64,000 nucleotides of DNA, taken from the NCBI RefSeq assembly GCF_040833985.1, contig NZ_CP162140.1, forward strand, positions 186,001 to 250,000. The letters are read 5' to 3'. The notes beneath the pieces were generated by a model. The model saw only the letters and a program-made list of their open reading frames with translations, was not told the origin of the DNA and searched no databases. Shown here piece by piece: positions 26,704-34,752 of the stretch. This DNA comes from Leptospira sp. WS4.C2. GTDB taxonomy: Bacteria > Spirochaetota > Leptospiria > Leptospirales > Leptospiraceae. Positions within the stretch are counted from its first letter, which is position 1. Each line of letters begins with the position of its first letter. Made by a program: the position numbers and the translations under genes.

Positions 26704-27245
26704 CGATCCATTACCTTCAGATTTGCAACTTCAATCATTGATTCAATTTCACTAGTGCGATAAAAACCATAAATTTCTATAGTTTTTTTGGCATTTTCTG
26801 TTATTTCAGAATTTGCTTTGATTTCACCGTTGACTGAAATCTTACATAAAAGTTTTACCTCATAATTTGTATTGCGCACTTGCAATGGCCAGTATCCCGT
26901 TAAAGGCCAAAAAGCAGGCCAAGTTTTCCACATAGTGAAGTTTGATTCAAAATTGGGGTAAACTTCAATGTCTATCAGATATGTTTCCTCTTCAGATTTT
27001 TGAATGTGGGTAACATCGCGCACTTCATTTGTAACTCGGTTGTTCTTTAGAATTGATTTAAAAGTATATTTCCATGCTGTTGTATAATTGACACTATCTG
27101 CAGTAAATACCTCAAACTTACCAATGTACACTGGTTTGTTGATGATTGGATACAGCGTATCTTCCGTTTTTCTAGGTTGAGGAACCTGTTTGATATCAAT
27201 AGCGCAGGAAATATAAAGAACGAAAATTAGTATAACGGTCGTCAT
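26670..27245 (-). CDS. lipoprotein of unknown function, cluster member 1
   Basis: The ATG at 27245 gives a 191-residue protein with a short signal and lipobox LYISC; the open frame extends further upstream to 27296 but that part does not look like a signal peptide. The mature domain is beta-rich with aromatic residues (FTMWKTWPAFWPLTGYWP) and ends in a helix. It heads the run of four lipoprotein genes. Function is unknown. Confidence 0.6.
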   Translation of the reverse strand: MTTVILIFVLYISCAIDIKQVPQPRKTEDTLYPIINKPVYIGKFEVFTADSVNYTTAWKYTFKSILKNNRVTNEVRDVTHIQKSEEETYLIDIEVYPNFESNFTMWKTWPAFWPLTGYWPLQVRNTNYEVKLLCKISVNGEIKANSEITENAKKTIEIYGFYRTSEIESMIEVANLKVMDRCAKEITNHLQ

Positions 27246-27344
27246 ATTTCCATTTAACATTTGGATCATTTTATAGAAATATATGAAAACTTGCAAGGAT
27301 ACTTTTCAGAATTAGATAACAAACTAATCCCTTCTATCCATAAC

Positions 27345-28157
27345 TCACCCAAGTCCTACATCGAGGGCCATCATAAGAACAAATCCAAACATCGCACCGA
27401 GGGTGGACATTTCTGTTTCTTTGCCAGTATGAGATTCAGGAATCAACTCTTCTACAACCACAAAGATCATAGCCCCCGCAGCAAAAGAAAGTGCAAAGGG
27501 AAGTAAACTTTCGACATAAAAAACAAGTGCTGCTCCGATCAGCCCACCGATCGGTTCTACAAATCCAGAAAGTTGTCCATACCAAAAACTCTTACGTGCA
27601 CTAAAACCCTCTCGTAATAAAGGGATGGAAACTGCCGCTCCCTCTGGAATATTTTGGATTCCAATCCCGAAAGCAACCACTCCCGCTGCCACCAGTGCCT
27701 CGTAGGTAAATCCATCACCAAGCGCTCCAAAGGCGACACCTACCGCCAGTCCTTCGGGAATATTATGGAGGGTGATCGCAAGTATTAAAAGTAAACTTCG
27801 TTGGAAGGATGACTTCCCTCCTTCCAATCGATTTTCTTCCAGTCCGATATGAAGATGGGGAAGGAGTTTGTGCAGAAAATATAAAGAAAGTCCACCCGAC
27901 AAAAATCCAATACTTACATGAAGCCAAGCGGGATTTCCGGCGAGCTCAGTCAGTTCAATCGAGGGTAAAAGTAGCGACCAAAAACTGGCAGCGATCATAA
28001 TCCCGGACGCAAAACCTAACATCGCATTGAAGACAGGTCTTGGTACGGTGCGAAAGAAAAAAACAAAACTGGCACCAAAGGCAGTACAAAACCAAGTAAA
28101 CCCCGTGGCAAGGAGAGCCAAAACCACCGGGTGCCATAACATAAGAGAGTCTAACAT
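27345..28157 (-). CDS. ZIP-family metal transporter
   Basis: The 270-residue protein has about eight membrane helices. The metal-pathway motifs are HNIPEGLAVG in helix 4 and QNIPEGAAVS in helix 5, as in bacterial ZupT/GufA-type ZIP transporters that import Zn2+ and other divalent ions. A histidine-containing loop (LLPHLHIGLEEN) precedes helix 4. It starts directly after the stop of the exported protein upstream, so the two are co-transcribed. Confidence 0.88.
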   Translation of the reverse strand: MLDSLMLWHPVVLALLATGFTWFCTAFGASFVFFFRTVPRPVFNAMLGFASGIMIAASFWSLLLPSIELTELAGNPAWLHVSIGFLSGGLSLYFLHKLLPHLHIGLEENRLEGGKSSFQRSLLLILAITLHNIPEGLAVGVAFGALGDGFTYEALVAAGVVAFGIGIQNIPEGAAVSIPLLREGFSARKSFWYGQLSGFVEPIGGLIGAALVFYVESLLPFALSFAAGAMIFVVVEELIPESHTGKETEMSTLGAMFGFVLMMALDVGLG

Positions 28158-28742
28158 CTATTTGGCTGGCATCATTCCGACAAAAAGAGAACTCATTTCT
28201 TTGGCCCGCCAAAGACCATCACTGTCTTTTTCTACAGACACTGGTCGGAAACTCGAAGCACCACGAGTGGCAACAAAAAGTTTCAGTTTGCCAGTGGATT
28301 CATCTCCCGAATACGGGTTTGTATAAGTTTCAACAGTTAAAGGCAAATTCGGTGTGTATCCGTTGGATGGCTCTGCCCCTTTCCAATACCCATTGGATAA
28401 CATTTTGTATTTATCCAGTTGGCCAAGTAGATACTTATCACTTCCACCCAAATCCATTCCATCCACTGCGGAAGGTTTGGTAGACTTTTGTCTGTTTTTG
28501 GAGAGGACAGAAAGGATGACGGCTTTCGTTCCCAAATCTTGGTTTTTGCCATAAAGAGAAATCGCAAGCACAAGCATTGCAGCTCCCCCTTCCGGTGTGG
28601 TGGCGATTGCCGATTGCAATGATTTGAATTCTTCAATGGTTGTGGGTTCAGAGGAGATACTGACAGGATTTCTTCCCGTCAAGTTTTGTGCTACAAGCGG
28701 CAAGGAGAGACAAAAGACCAACAAACTAGTGAATGTTTTCAT
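28158..28742 (-). CDS. exported protein, possibly DUF6935-type
   Basis: The ATG at 28742 gives a 194-residue protein with a signal peptide cleaved after about LPLVAQ; a TTG-like upstream start at 28763 would only lengthen the signal. The mature part has a helical segment (TTIEEFKSLQSAIATTPEGG) and a C-terminal beta part (KLKLFVATRGASSFRPVSV). The pattern recalls a domain of unknown function (DUF6935) that I cannot verify. Its stop abuts the ZIP transporter start, which suggests a link to metal uptake. Confidence 0.65.
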   Translation of the reverse strand: MKTFTSLLVFCLSLPLVAQNLTGRNPVSISSEPTTIEEFKSLQSAIATTPEGGAAMLVLAISLYGKNQDLGTKAVILSVLSKNRQKSTKPSAVDGMDLGGSDKYLLGQLDKYKMLSNGYWKGAEPSNGYTPNLPLTVETYTNPYSGDESTGKLKLFVATRGASSFRPVSVEKDSDGLWRAKEMSSLFVGMMPAK

Positions 28743-28835
28743 GGTCGAGAATCCTAGAATCATTATGATTTGGTTTCAATCCTTTTTTATTCATTTTTTT
28801 CTTTACCAAAAGCTAAGAATTAGTAAACTTTCTTT

Positions 28836-29225
28836 ATGAAAAAAATATTTCTCATTTCTCTCTTTTTCCTTCCTTACCTTCTCACCTCACAGACATTAAA
28901 GGATGCAAAAGAATTCCAAGCCCTTTCCAAAAAAATGTGCGCTAAATCTTCCGAATGTATGAAGGAAAAATTAAAAGAACTACCCGCTGACCAAAGAAAA
29001 ATGGTCGAGTCGCAATTTGTAAATGGCAATGTCTGTGAATCCCGTTACAAAAATTATGTAGTGGAAGGCCAAAAACCGGCAAATAATCAACCCACAAAAA
29101 AACTCACTAAAGAAGATTTAGAGAACATGAAAAAATGTGCCAAAGAAATGGCGGCCTTCTCTTGCGCTGATTTAGAAGAAGGAAAAGTTCCCGAGTCTTG
29201 CGAAAAATTCCAAGAAGAGAACTAA
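28836..29225 (+). CDS. small exported six-cysteine protein
   Basis: The 129-residue product has a signal peptide (cleavage after about LLTSQT) and a helical, lysine- and glutamate-rich mature part. Six cysteines lie at about residues 35, 41, 67, 101, 110 and 122, suggesting three disulfides. The cysteine spacing and charge recall the small lipoprotein at 1477-1755, but without a lipobox. The protein is probably periplasmic; its role is unknown. It converges with epmA, seven bases away. Confidence 0.65.
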   Translation: MKKIFLISLFFLPYLLTSQTLKDAKEFQALSKKMCAKSSECMKEKLKELPADQRKMVESQFVNGNVCESRYKNYVVEGQKPANNQPTKKLTKEDLENMKKCAKEMAAFSCADLEEGKVPESCEKFQEEN

Positions 29226-29232
29226 ACTTTAT

Positions 29233-30204
29233 CTAAACTTCCATCCAATACGGGCTAATATCCCCTAGCCCGTGTTTACCGGAAAGTTTTAATAATAACC
29301 GGTCCATTCCAATCGATATCCCCGCGCAATCGGGAAAACCATTTTCCAAACAATGGAGAAAGTTTTCATCCATCGCAAATACTTCCTTACCTAACTTCGC
29401 ACGTAATTCCTGTTCTTCCCTAAAACGATTCCGTTGTTCTTTGGCGTCACTCAGTTCATAAAAAGCATTGGCAAGTTCTAACCCGTCCCAATAGATTTCA
29501 AATCGTTTCGCAACCCCATCCACTACCCTTGCCAGGGCTGCACATTCTGGGGGATAGTCGTATAAAAAAACGATCCCTTCCCCTAACTTTGGCTCCACGA
29601 GATTTAAAAATACCAAAAAGAAAAGATCCTCAAATTGCCAATGGACAAGTTCTGAAGATGGCGAATTTGATAGTTTTTTTGACTCAATGGTTCTTAACAA
29701 ATCCTCTCGCAAGAAACCATGCCCGACATTTTGTTCAAAGGCATCTGCCACAGAAAGGTGGCGAATCCAATCCGGGTGGGATGTTTTTTTGTGATCCTCT
29801 TCGGTTCCAAAACTATGGATCAATTCTCTTAAAAAAGTTTCTATAAAATGACGTAAGGAAGTATCATTCATTCCTTTTGCATAAAGTTCTAACATAAGAA
29901 ACTCTTTGGTATGAAATTCACTTCCCATTTCACCTGACCTATAGGTATGTGCTAATTCAAAGATCCGAGTCATTCCCTTTGCCATCATCTGTTTCAAACT
30001 GTATTCAGGAGAAGTGATAAGATAGCCTTTCTCACGTGAGTCAGGGGAGCGCACTTCAAAAGGATCCAAATAAGGTTCCATCCCCACAATGGGTTTTAAG
30101 GTAGGAGAATCGACTTCCAAAAAACCATCCCTCCATAAAATCTCACGAACCTTTCGGATGACTTTGGAACGAAAAATGAGTGTATCTTTTGAGAGTGAGA
30201 CCAT
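29233..30204 (-). CDS. epmA: EF-P--(R)-beta-lysine ligase (PoxA/GenX family)
   Basis: The 323-residue protein is a class II lysyl-tRNA-synthetase-like catalytic domain without an anticodon-binding domain, which is the hallmark of EpmA. Motif 2 is seen in FELAHTYRSGEMGSEFHTKE and motif 3 in GISIGMDRLLL. It attaches beta-lysine to the loop lysine of EF-P. The start has a near-perfect ribosome site (GGAGG six bases before the ATG). Together with efp and the epmB candidate, the complete modification set is present. Only 12 bases separate its start from that of the divergent STAS-like gene. Confidence 0.88.
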   Translation of the reverse strand: MVSLSKDTLIFRSKVIRKVREILWRDGFLEVDSPTLKPIVGMEPYLDPFEVRSPDSREKGYLITSPEYSLKQMMAKGMTRIFELAHTYRSGEMGSEFHTKEFLMLELYAKGMNDTSLRHFIETFLRELIHSFGTEEDHKKTSHPDWIRHLSVADAFEQNVGHGFLREDLLRTIESKKLSNSPSSELVHWQFEDLFFLVFLNLVEPKLGEGIVFLYDYPPECAALARVVDGVAKRFEIYWDGLELANAFYELSDAKEQRNRFREEQELRAKLGKEVFAMDENFLHCLENGFPDCAGISIGMDRLLLKLSGKHGLGDISPYWMEV

Positions 30205-30216
30205 ACATTACCTCCA

Positions 30217-30576
30217 ATGGCGAAAAAAACAAAATACCTAAATGTGCGCGAAGTTCAGAATGCGTATGAAATTGTCATTTTGTCAAAAACCGTTCACAAC
30301 GAAGTGGAAGAAGAACTGGATTCTGTGATGCATATGTTGTTTTTCCAAACAAGATCTCATATCCAAATGGATCTTTCCAGCCTTCCTTACCTTCCTATCA
30401 CTCTGCTTACCAAACTCTTAAATATGGCGCGTGACCTGCGATTGAAAAAACGAGTCCTTGTCCTACTGGGCCTCCCTATCTCTAGTTATCTATATTTAAA
30501 ACGATTTGGCCTCACTCGCCTTATCTTTCCAAGTCCTGCCATCCTTAGGGAGTCTCATCGAGATTCCAGGGGATAA
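30217..30576 (+). CDS. STAS-domain-like protein
   Basis: The 119-residue soluble protein has the strand-helix alternation of a STAS domain: an N-terminal strand pair, MDLSSLPYLPITLLTKLL as the phospho-loop helix, then RVLVLLGLP and a short C-terminal helix (KRFGLTRLI). STAS proteins act as anti-sigma antagonists or regulate anion transporters. No kinase or sigma factor is adjacent. There is no visible ribosome site. It overlaps the convergent DUF4279 gene by 32 bases. Confidence 0.6.
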   Translation: MAKKTKYLNVREVQNAYEIVILSKTVHNEVEEELDSVMHMLFFQTRSHIQMDLSSLPYLPITLLTKLLNMARDLRLKKRVLVLLGLPISSYLYLKRFGLTRLIFPSPAILRESHRDSRG

Positions 30577-30961
30577 TTTCCAAATTCACTCCCATCTCAC
30601 CTAACAAAAGCATAGTCCTTTTGTCGAGAACCACACCTTTGGTGAACTCAGATGCAAACTCCACCGAAGCATAAATGGTAGATTCATAACTTTCCGTAAA
30701 TTCTTTTAGGTCTTTGCGAACAGGTGCTAATGTTTTCAGCAGATCCCAAATATGATCCAGTAACGGAAATTCCGGTCCAAGCTTCGAATTGAGCTGCCAA
30801 TGACTCGGAATTGTCATATTTTCGATGTCTTTTACATCCGCACCGTGATAATAGTCCGGTTGGATGCCTAGTTTTTCCGTCACTTCCAGGGGCTTAAGCC
30901 TAGGTCCTGTGATGGCGAACATTGCCCACGATTTTGCTTCTCTTTGTGTTCCCGATTCCAT
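30545..30961 (-). CDS. DUF4279 domain protein
   Basis: The 138-residue soluble protein matches the DUF4279 pattern, with an N-terminal AMFAITGPRLKPLEVTEKLG that sets the domain and a later WQLNSKL. Proteins of this family are small cytoplasmic proteins with no assigned role. It diverges from the response-regulator gene, with 58 bases between starts, and its 3' end overlaps the STAS-like gene on the other strand. Confidence 0.75.
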   Translation of the reverse strand: MESGTQREAKSWAMFAITGPRLKPLEVTEKLGIQPDYYHGADVKDIENMTIPSHWQLNSKLGPEFPLLDHIWDLLKTLAPVRKDLKEFTESYESTIYASVEFASEFTKGVVLDKRTMLLLGEMGVNLEIIPWNLDETP

Positions 30962-31019
30962 TTTTTACTTTTTTTTTCTACTACAAGAACCAAATTGAGA
31001 AAGAACTCAAGGGAAAAAC

Positions 31020-31745
31020 ATGAAAAATATTTTGGTAATTGAGGACGATCCGGATATCGGCAACCTAATCCGGAAATCACTCGATTCTGCTCACTACACA
31101 ACCTCCGTTTTTGAAAATGGCGAAGAAGGTTTGAAATTTTACAAGTCCAATCATCCTGATTTAGTGATTCTGGATCTCTCTCTCCCGGACATTGATGGTA
31201 TGGAAATTTGCCGTAGCATTAGAAAGGCTGATGAAAGTACTCCGATTTTTATCCTTTCCGCAAGGACAGAAGAAATCGATCGCATCATGGGACTTGAGTT
31301 AGGTGCTGATGATTACATCACAAAACCATTTTCGGTGCGTGAACTCAAAACCCGAGTGGATGTTTTCTTTCGTAGATGGGATAAAAAAATTGGGATCAAA
31401 CCCAATGTGGGCCAAGCCGGAGAAATTATCCGTGGGGCCCTTAAAATTGATTCCATTCGTCGTCGTGTCACTCTCAACGAAAACATCATCAATATTTCTA
31501 GAAAGGAATTTGACATCTTACAACTATTAGCTGGTTCACCTGGAAAAGTCTTTTCTCGCGAAATGATTTTGGAATCGGTTTGGGGTGTGGAGTGGGATGG
31601 TTTTGAAAGGATGATCGACAGTCATATCAAACGCATTCGTTCCAAACTAGAAAAAAATTCCGCACAACCAGAATGGATCGAAACCATTTGGGGAATCGGA
31701 TATCGTTTCACTGATAACTTTGAGAACATTGTTGTTCCCGATTAA
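31020..31745 (+). CDS. OmpR/PhoB-family response regulator
   Basis: The 241-residue protein has a receiver domain with phospho-acceptor D52 ([13 protein letters not shown]), acidic pair EDD near residue 8 and the conserved lysine in YITKPF. A winged-helix DNA-binding domain follows at about 140-235 ([20 protein letters not shown] region). No histidine kinase is adjacent. It is followed nine bases later by the YqjD-like gene, so it may control or be co-expressed with that cluster. Confidence 0.92.
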   Translation: MKNILVIEDDPDIGNLIRKSLDSAHYTTSVFENGEEGLKFYKSNHPDLVILDLSLPDIDGMEICRSIRKADESTPIFILSARTEEIDRIMGLELGADDYITKPFSVRELKTRVDVFFRRWDKKIGIKPNVGQAGEIIRGALKIDSIRRRVTLNENIINISRKEFDILQLLAGSPGKVFSREMILESVWGVEWDGFERMIDSHIKRIRSKLEKNSAQPEWIETIWGIGYRFTDNFENIVVPD

Positions 31746-31754
31746 GGAACCGTT

Positions 31755-32039
31755 ATGGAAGAAGTGAAAAAAGACAAATCCCTCATCGACGAAATTAAGT
31801 TGTATGAGAAAAAAGCCAAAGAAATTGAACAAAGAGCCAAGGAGAAGTATATGGAACAAGTAAGCGACATCAAACAAAAGTTAGGTAAGGCCAGCGAAGA
31901 AGCTTCTATCAAAGCCAAAGAAGTGATTGATACAGTGGGAACTTATGTAAAAGAAAATCCACAAAAAGCGGCAGTCATTGGATTTGGCGTGGGACTTGGT
32001 CTTGGCCTTGCTCTTGGTTGGTTTTTTAAGAAGAAATAA
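31755..32039 (+). CDS. YqjD/ElaB-like membrane-anchored protein
   Basis: The 94-residue protein has a long charged helix (residues 1-65) and a C-terminal glycine-zipper membrane anchor ([19 protein letters not shown]). This is the layout of DUF883 proteins such as YqjD and ElaB, which in E. coli anchor ribosomes to the inner membrane in stationary phase. Its stop is immediately followed by the TTG of the next gene. Confidence 0.75.
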   Translation: MEEVKKDKSLIDEIKLYEKKAKEIEQRAKEKYMEQVSDIKQKLGKASEEASIKAKEVIDTVGTYVKENPQKAAVIGFGVGLGLGLALGWFFKKK

Positions 32040-32375
32040 TTGGAACATAAAGAATCAAAACATCGTAAAAAAGGCGGGATCAAAGCCGCCTTCGAAGACC
32101 TAGTCACCAAAGTAGTCGCCTACGGCGAAGTGATGGTGATCTACATCCAAAAGAACCTCCAAGTTTATATTAAAAATTTGGTTTTATCTTCTGTCTGGGT
32201 TTTCACTTCTATTTTCCTTATCTTTTTAGGGCTGATTTACATTTCCTATGGAGTGTATTTGAGTATTCAAAAATTTCTCACGACAGGTGATCCTATCGTT
32301 GCCAGTTTCGGAACAGGATTTGGATTTTTAATCTTCGCAATTCTATTTTTGTCTTTAGTTCTGAAGAAAAAATAA
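32040..32375 (+). CDS. YqjE/holin-like two-helix membrane protein
   Basis: The 111-residue protein starts at a TTG directly after the YqjD-like stop. It has a basic N-terminus, an amphipathic segment, and two membrane helices (about 48-72 and 85-107). This fits the YqjE or phage-holin-III-like families that accompany YqjD in proteobacteria. The function is unknown; being in the same tight cluster argues for a shared complex with the neighbours. Confidence 0.65.
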   Translation: MEHKESKHRKKGGIKAAFEDLVTKVVAYGEVMVIYIQKNLQVYIKNLVLSSVWVFTSIFLIFLGLIYISYGVYLSIQKFLTTGDPIVASFGTGFGFLIFAILFLSLVLKKK

Positions 32376-32379
32376 TACT

Positions 32380-32625
32380 ATGAGATTCAATCCCCTAACA
32401 GACCACGAACGGTATATAGAGAAAGATCCAAAAGACATGTCTCTTACGGAACTTCGGATGTTACTCAAAATCAAACGAATGGATCTGCAACTCGGATGGA
32501 ATGAATTTGAAGGCAAAATCAAATTCTGGCAACGAGTGGTTCGCACGGTGCGTGAGTCGGGAATGGTAGACCAAGTCAAAGAAGGATTCCAATCCTACTT
32601 ACAAAATAAATCTCCAAAAGAATAA
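32380..32625 (+). CDS. small YqjK-like protein
   Basis: The 81-residue soluble, helical protein follows the YqjE-like gene by four bases. Its middle (LLKIKRMDLQLGWNEFEGKI) recalls the arginine-containing first helix of YqjK, the third member of the E. coli yqjD-yqjE-yqjK operon. The similarity is weak and rests partly on gene order. No membrane segment is present. Confidence 0.6.
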   Translation: MRFNPLTDHERYIEKDPKDMSLTELRMLLKIKRMDLQLGWNEFEGKIKFWQRVVRTVRESGMVDQVKEGFQSYLQNKSPKE

Positions 32626-32676
32626 AGGTTTTTCCTCAGAGTAGCCGATCCTTGTAAAAACGAAGAAGGATCCCTC

Positions 32677-33006
32677 ATGGCTTCAGATGAAATTTTAGTA
32701 TTTACCACAATCGGCGACCGCGACATGGCCGAAGAACAAATCTCTGACATGTTAGAACAAGGAATCATTGTATCGGGAACTATTTTCCCTGAAGTGGAAC
32801 TTGTTTATTTGTGGGAAGGAAAAATCACCGTTGATACAGAAAACAAAATCCTTTTCAAAGCAAGAGCGGAACAGTATGATGCGATAGAAGAATACATCAA
32901 AAAACACCATCCCTACATTGCTCCTGAAATCATTCGACTGGATGTGAGTTTTGGATCTCCCGCCTACAAGGCGTTTGTTGCCGATAAGATTAAAAAAAAT
33001 AGTTGA
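32677..33006 (+). CDS. cutA: CutA-type divalent-cation tolerance protein
   Basis: The 109-residue protein has the ferredoxin-like CutA1 fold. Visible landmarks are LVFTTIGDRDMAEE at the start, VELVYLWEGKI in the middle (the family has a Y/W at this place), and HHPYIAPEIIRLDV near the end. Family members are trimeric and often bind copper, though the physiological role is debated. It starts 51 bases after the YqjK-like gene and may be read through from it. Confidence 0.85.
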   Translation: MASDEILVFTTIGDRDMAEEQISDMLEQGIIVSGTIFPEVELVYLWEGKITVDTENKILFKARAEQYDAIEEYIKKHHPYIAPEIIRLDVSFGSPAYKAFVADKIKKNS

Positions 33007-33059
33007 GCCAATCTTTTTCAAACCTCCTAATTTTACCAGAAGCCTTCCCGCTATTTAGT

Positions 33060-33191
33060 GGGCGCCTCGAACTTTTTTTAGTACCAAACTGTTAAGGTTT
33101 AACGACCGGGCGTACTACGGGGTCCGCTTCGCTCCCGTCCTCGGAGGGAAAGCCTCCTCTGACCAAGCCCTTCGTAAGCCCTGGCGCGGGG
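33060..33191 (+). repeat. GC-rich intergenic element, copy 2
   Basis: The 132-base block begins GGGCGCCTCG (33060-33069), contains CGACCGGGC at 33103-33111 and TCCGCT at 33123-33128, and ends CTGGCGCGGGG (33181-33191). All landmarks match copy 1 at 20515-20622 in order and orientation. The interior has diverged and carries its own small hairpins (CCTC-G-GAGG and GGAGG-GAAAG-CCTCC around 33139-33157). It lies between cutA and an accessory-looking segment. Confidence 0.6.
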
Positions 33192-33331
33192 ATTGATGGC
33201 TTAAGAAACACCATAACAAAACCTATTTTTTAGTCGATACCGACTCATTTTTGGCAAATCAAAGAAAACCAATTCACAAAATCAAAAACCTCATCTCATC
33301 AAACAGATTCAGATTCAACAGATCTTCTATC

Positions 33332-33359
33332 TTGACAGCCTGCCAAACTTTGTTATGGT
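33332..33359 (+). promoter_or_regulatory. promoter of the Uma2 gene
   Basis: A consensus TTGACA (33332-33337) is followed after 16 bases by TATGGT (33354-33359). The predicted transcript start, about seven bases on, coincides with the ATG at 33366, so the message may be nearly leaderless. Confidence 0.5.
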
Positions 33360-33365
33360 TAGGGA

Positions 33366-33893
33366 ATGGATGTTACGATTCCGAAGTCTGAATTTGAACT
33401 CACTCAAATCCTGAATGGAGTATCTTTCGTGACACCAAGTCCACTTGGCTTCCACCAACAAATACTAGGAAAACTATTCTTTCAATTTCAACTCTGCTTA
33501 CAAAAAGAATCGTTAGGTGCCATTTTCACCGCTCCCTTAGACGTGGTTTTGGAGAAGGGAGTCAATGTCGTCCAACCAGATCTGATCTACATCAAAAATC
33601 AAAATTTGTCAATCTTCGACCCGAATGGCCACATCCACGGTGTCCCGGACCTACTGGTTGAAATTATATCTCCAGGATCCATCTCTCGTGACACAGTGGA
33701 TAAGTTTGCCATTTATGAAAAATATGGGGTTTCTGAGTACTGGATCGTCTTTCCCGAACAGAAAGTTGTCGAAGTATTTGTTTTAAAATCGGGAAAGTAT
33801 TCTCTTACTTGTAGTACGGAAAATACAAATGGGAAGATTATTTCTTCTACATTCCCAAATTGGCAATTTGGATTAGAACAATTATTTTCGTAA
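33366..33893 (+). CDS. Uma2-family (DUF820) nuclease-like protein
   Basis: The 175-residue protein matches the Uma2 restriction-endonuclease-like fold. The core is VQPDLIYI, then PDLLVEIISPGS and a lysine in DTVDKFAIYEKYGVSEYWIV, giving a D...E-x-K-like arrangement. The family is abundant in cyanobacteria and some spirochaetes, often in many copies, and its activity is not established. It has its own promoter and no partner gene in the same direction. Confidence 0.82.
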   Translation: MDVTIPKSEFELTQILNGVSFVTPSPLGFHQQILGKLFFQFQLCLQKESLGAIFTAPLDVVLEKGVNVVQPDLIYIKNQNLSIFDPNGHIHGVPDLLVEIISPGSISRDTVDKFAIYEKYGVSEYWIVFPEQKVVEVFVLKSGKYSLTCSTENTNGKIISSTFPNWQFGLEQLFS

Positions 33894-33916
33894 GTTCTAA
33901 ACTCTTCACCGACCAG

Positions 33917-33942
33917 AATTTCTTAAAATCCTTAAAGAAATT
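33917..33942. terminator. AT-rich hairpin between converging Uma2 and toxin genes
   Basis: AATTTCTT (33917-33924) and AAGAAATT (33935-33942) pair perfectly, with a further TTAA/TTAA inside. It lies in the 110-base convergent gap and could act in both directions. Low GC makes it weak. Confidence 0.35.
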
Positions 33943-34003
33943 TAATATCCCATTTTATTCTATCAGAGTAGAAATGATCATTAGGTATTTACGAATCAAA
34001 CAT

Positions 34004-34390
34004 TTACCAAATGGCATTCACTTTATATTGAGCGATGAGTGGATCCTTTGTGAGAATTGGCATCTTCTCAAAGTTAGCTTGGCAAACTAAAATACGATCA
34101 AACGGATCTTTGTGCAACTGAGGTAGTGCCGAAAGTCTAAATGTATGCCCCATTGTTATTTCTAAGGTTTTACAATCCATTACAACTAATGATTCTGAAA
34201 TGATCTTCTCAGGAGAATTCTGCAGATTAAGTTTTCCAAGTTTATATTTAATGATCATTTCCCATATACTGGCAACACTGAGATAGATTTGATTTTCTGA
34301 ATTTTCCACTATCTGTAGAACCTTTTTTGAAAGATTCATTGGTTCATATAAAATCCATAAATATGTATGCGTATCCAGTAAATAATTCAA
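34004..34390 (-). CDS. PIN-domain toxin (VapC-like)
   Basis: The 128-residue protein is a single PIN domain. Acidic residues are in place: D6 in LLDTHTYLW, E in SIWEMIIKYKLGKL near residue 43, and D in HKDPFDRILVCQA near residue 95. It is of the Sll0205-like subgroup. Such proteins are Mg2+-dependent ribonucleases held in check by the partner. Its ATG overlaps the antitoxin TGA by four bases (ATGA). Confidence 0.87.
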   Translation of the reverse strand: MNYLLDTHTYLWILYEPMNLSKKVLQIVENSENQIYLSVASIWEMIIKYKLGKLNLQNSPEKIISESLVVMDCKTLEITMGHTFRLSALPQLHKDPFDRILVCQANFEKMPILTKDPLIAQYKVNAIW

Positions 34391-34626
34391 AAGTGAAATC
34401 CTGAGATTTCCTCATCCGGCAAAGGCTCAAAAAATCCTTCTTCGATTTTTGCTTTTCCCTCATACATTCCCATCTTCCGTTTTATTTTTTTATCAGAAGT
34501 TATACGAACTAACTTTACAACAGGTTTTCCTGCTTTAGAGATCACCACTTCCTTTCCTTCTAGCGCCTGTACGATCAACTTCGAAAGATTGGATTTCGCA
34601 TCATGAATGTTATATTCCATACCCAT
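34387..34626 (-). CDS. Phd/YefM-family antitoxin
   Basis: The 79-residue protein has the Phd N-terminal DNA-binding part (NIHDAKSNLSKLI, followed by EVVISKAGKPVVKLV) and a flexible acidic C-terminus ending EEISGFHF that would wrap the toxin. It precedes and overlaps the PIN toxin gene. An alternative ATG two codons in is possible. An inverted repeat just upstream may be its own operator. Confidence 0.87.
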   Translation of the reverse strand: MGMEYNIHDAKSNLSKLIVQALEGKEVVISKAGKPVVKLVRITSDKKIKRKMGMYEGKAKIEEGFFEPLPDEEISGFHF

Positions 34627-34629
34627 AAA

Positions 34630-34650
34630 TTAGCTAACTAGCCGGGCTAA
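34630..34650 (-). promoter_or_regulatory. possible antitoxin autoregulatory site
   Basis: TTAGC (34630-34634) and GCTAA (34646-34650) form an inverted repeat beginning four bases before the antitoxin start, with a smaller GCTA/TAGC pair inside. Position fits autorepression typical of Phd proteins. Confidence 0.3.
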
Positions 34651-34734
34651 ATCAATTAAAATTCCGCTGATGATTTTCAAAAAAACCTCACCATCCTCTA
34701 AATTTGTGTTGCCGAATGGCTACGCATATTTCAT

Positions 34735-34748
34735 TAGTCAAATGACTA
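34735..34748 (+). promoter_or_regulatory. inverted repeat at the ArsR-family gene start
   Basis: TAGTCA-AA-TGACTA ends four bases before the ATG at 34753. Position and symmetry fit an autoregulatory operator for the ArsR-family protein encoded next to it. Confidence 0.45.
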
Positions 34749-34752
34749 CACA

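Larger units (their letters stand above)
33007..33365. other. 359-base intergenic region with repeat element and promoter
   Basis: The region holds copy 2 of the GC-rich element and, at its right end, a promoter for the Uma2 gene. The 140 bases between them are AT-rich with no visible gene. Confidence 0.5.

Noticed and set aside
20515..33191. The two GC-rich elements as ends of one large composite transposon
   Set aside because: They are in direct orientation 12.5 kb apart, enclose core genes such as epmA and cutA, and no transposase lies between them.
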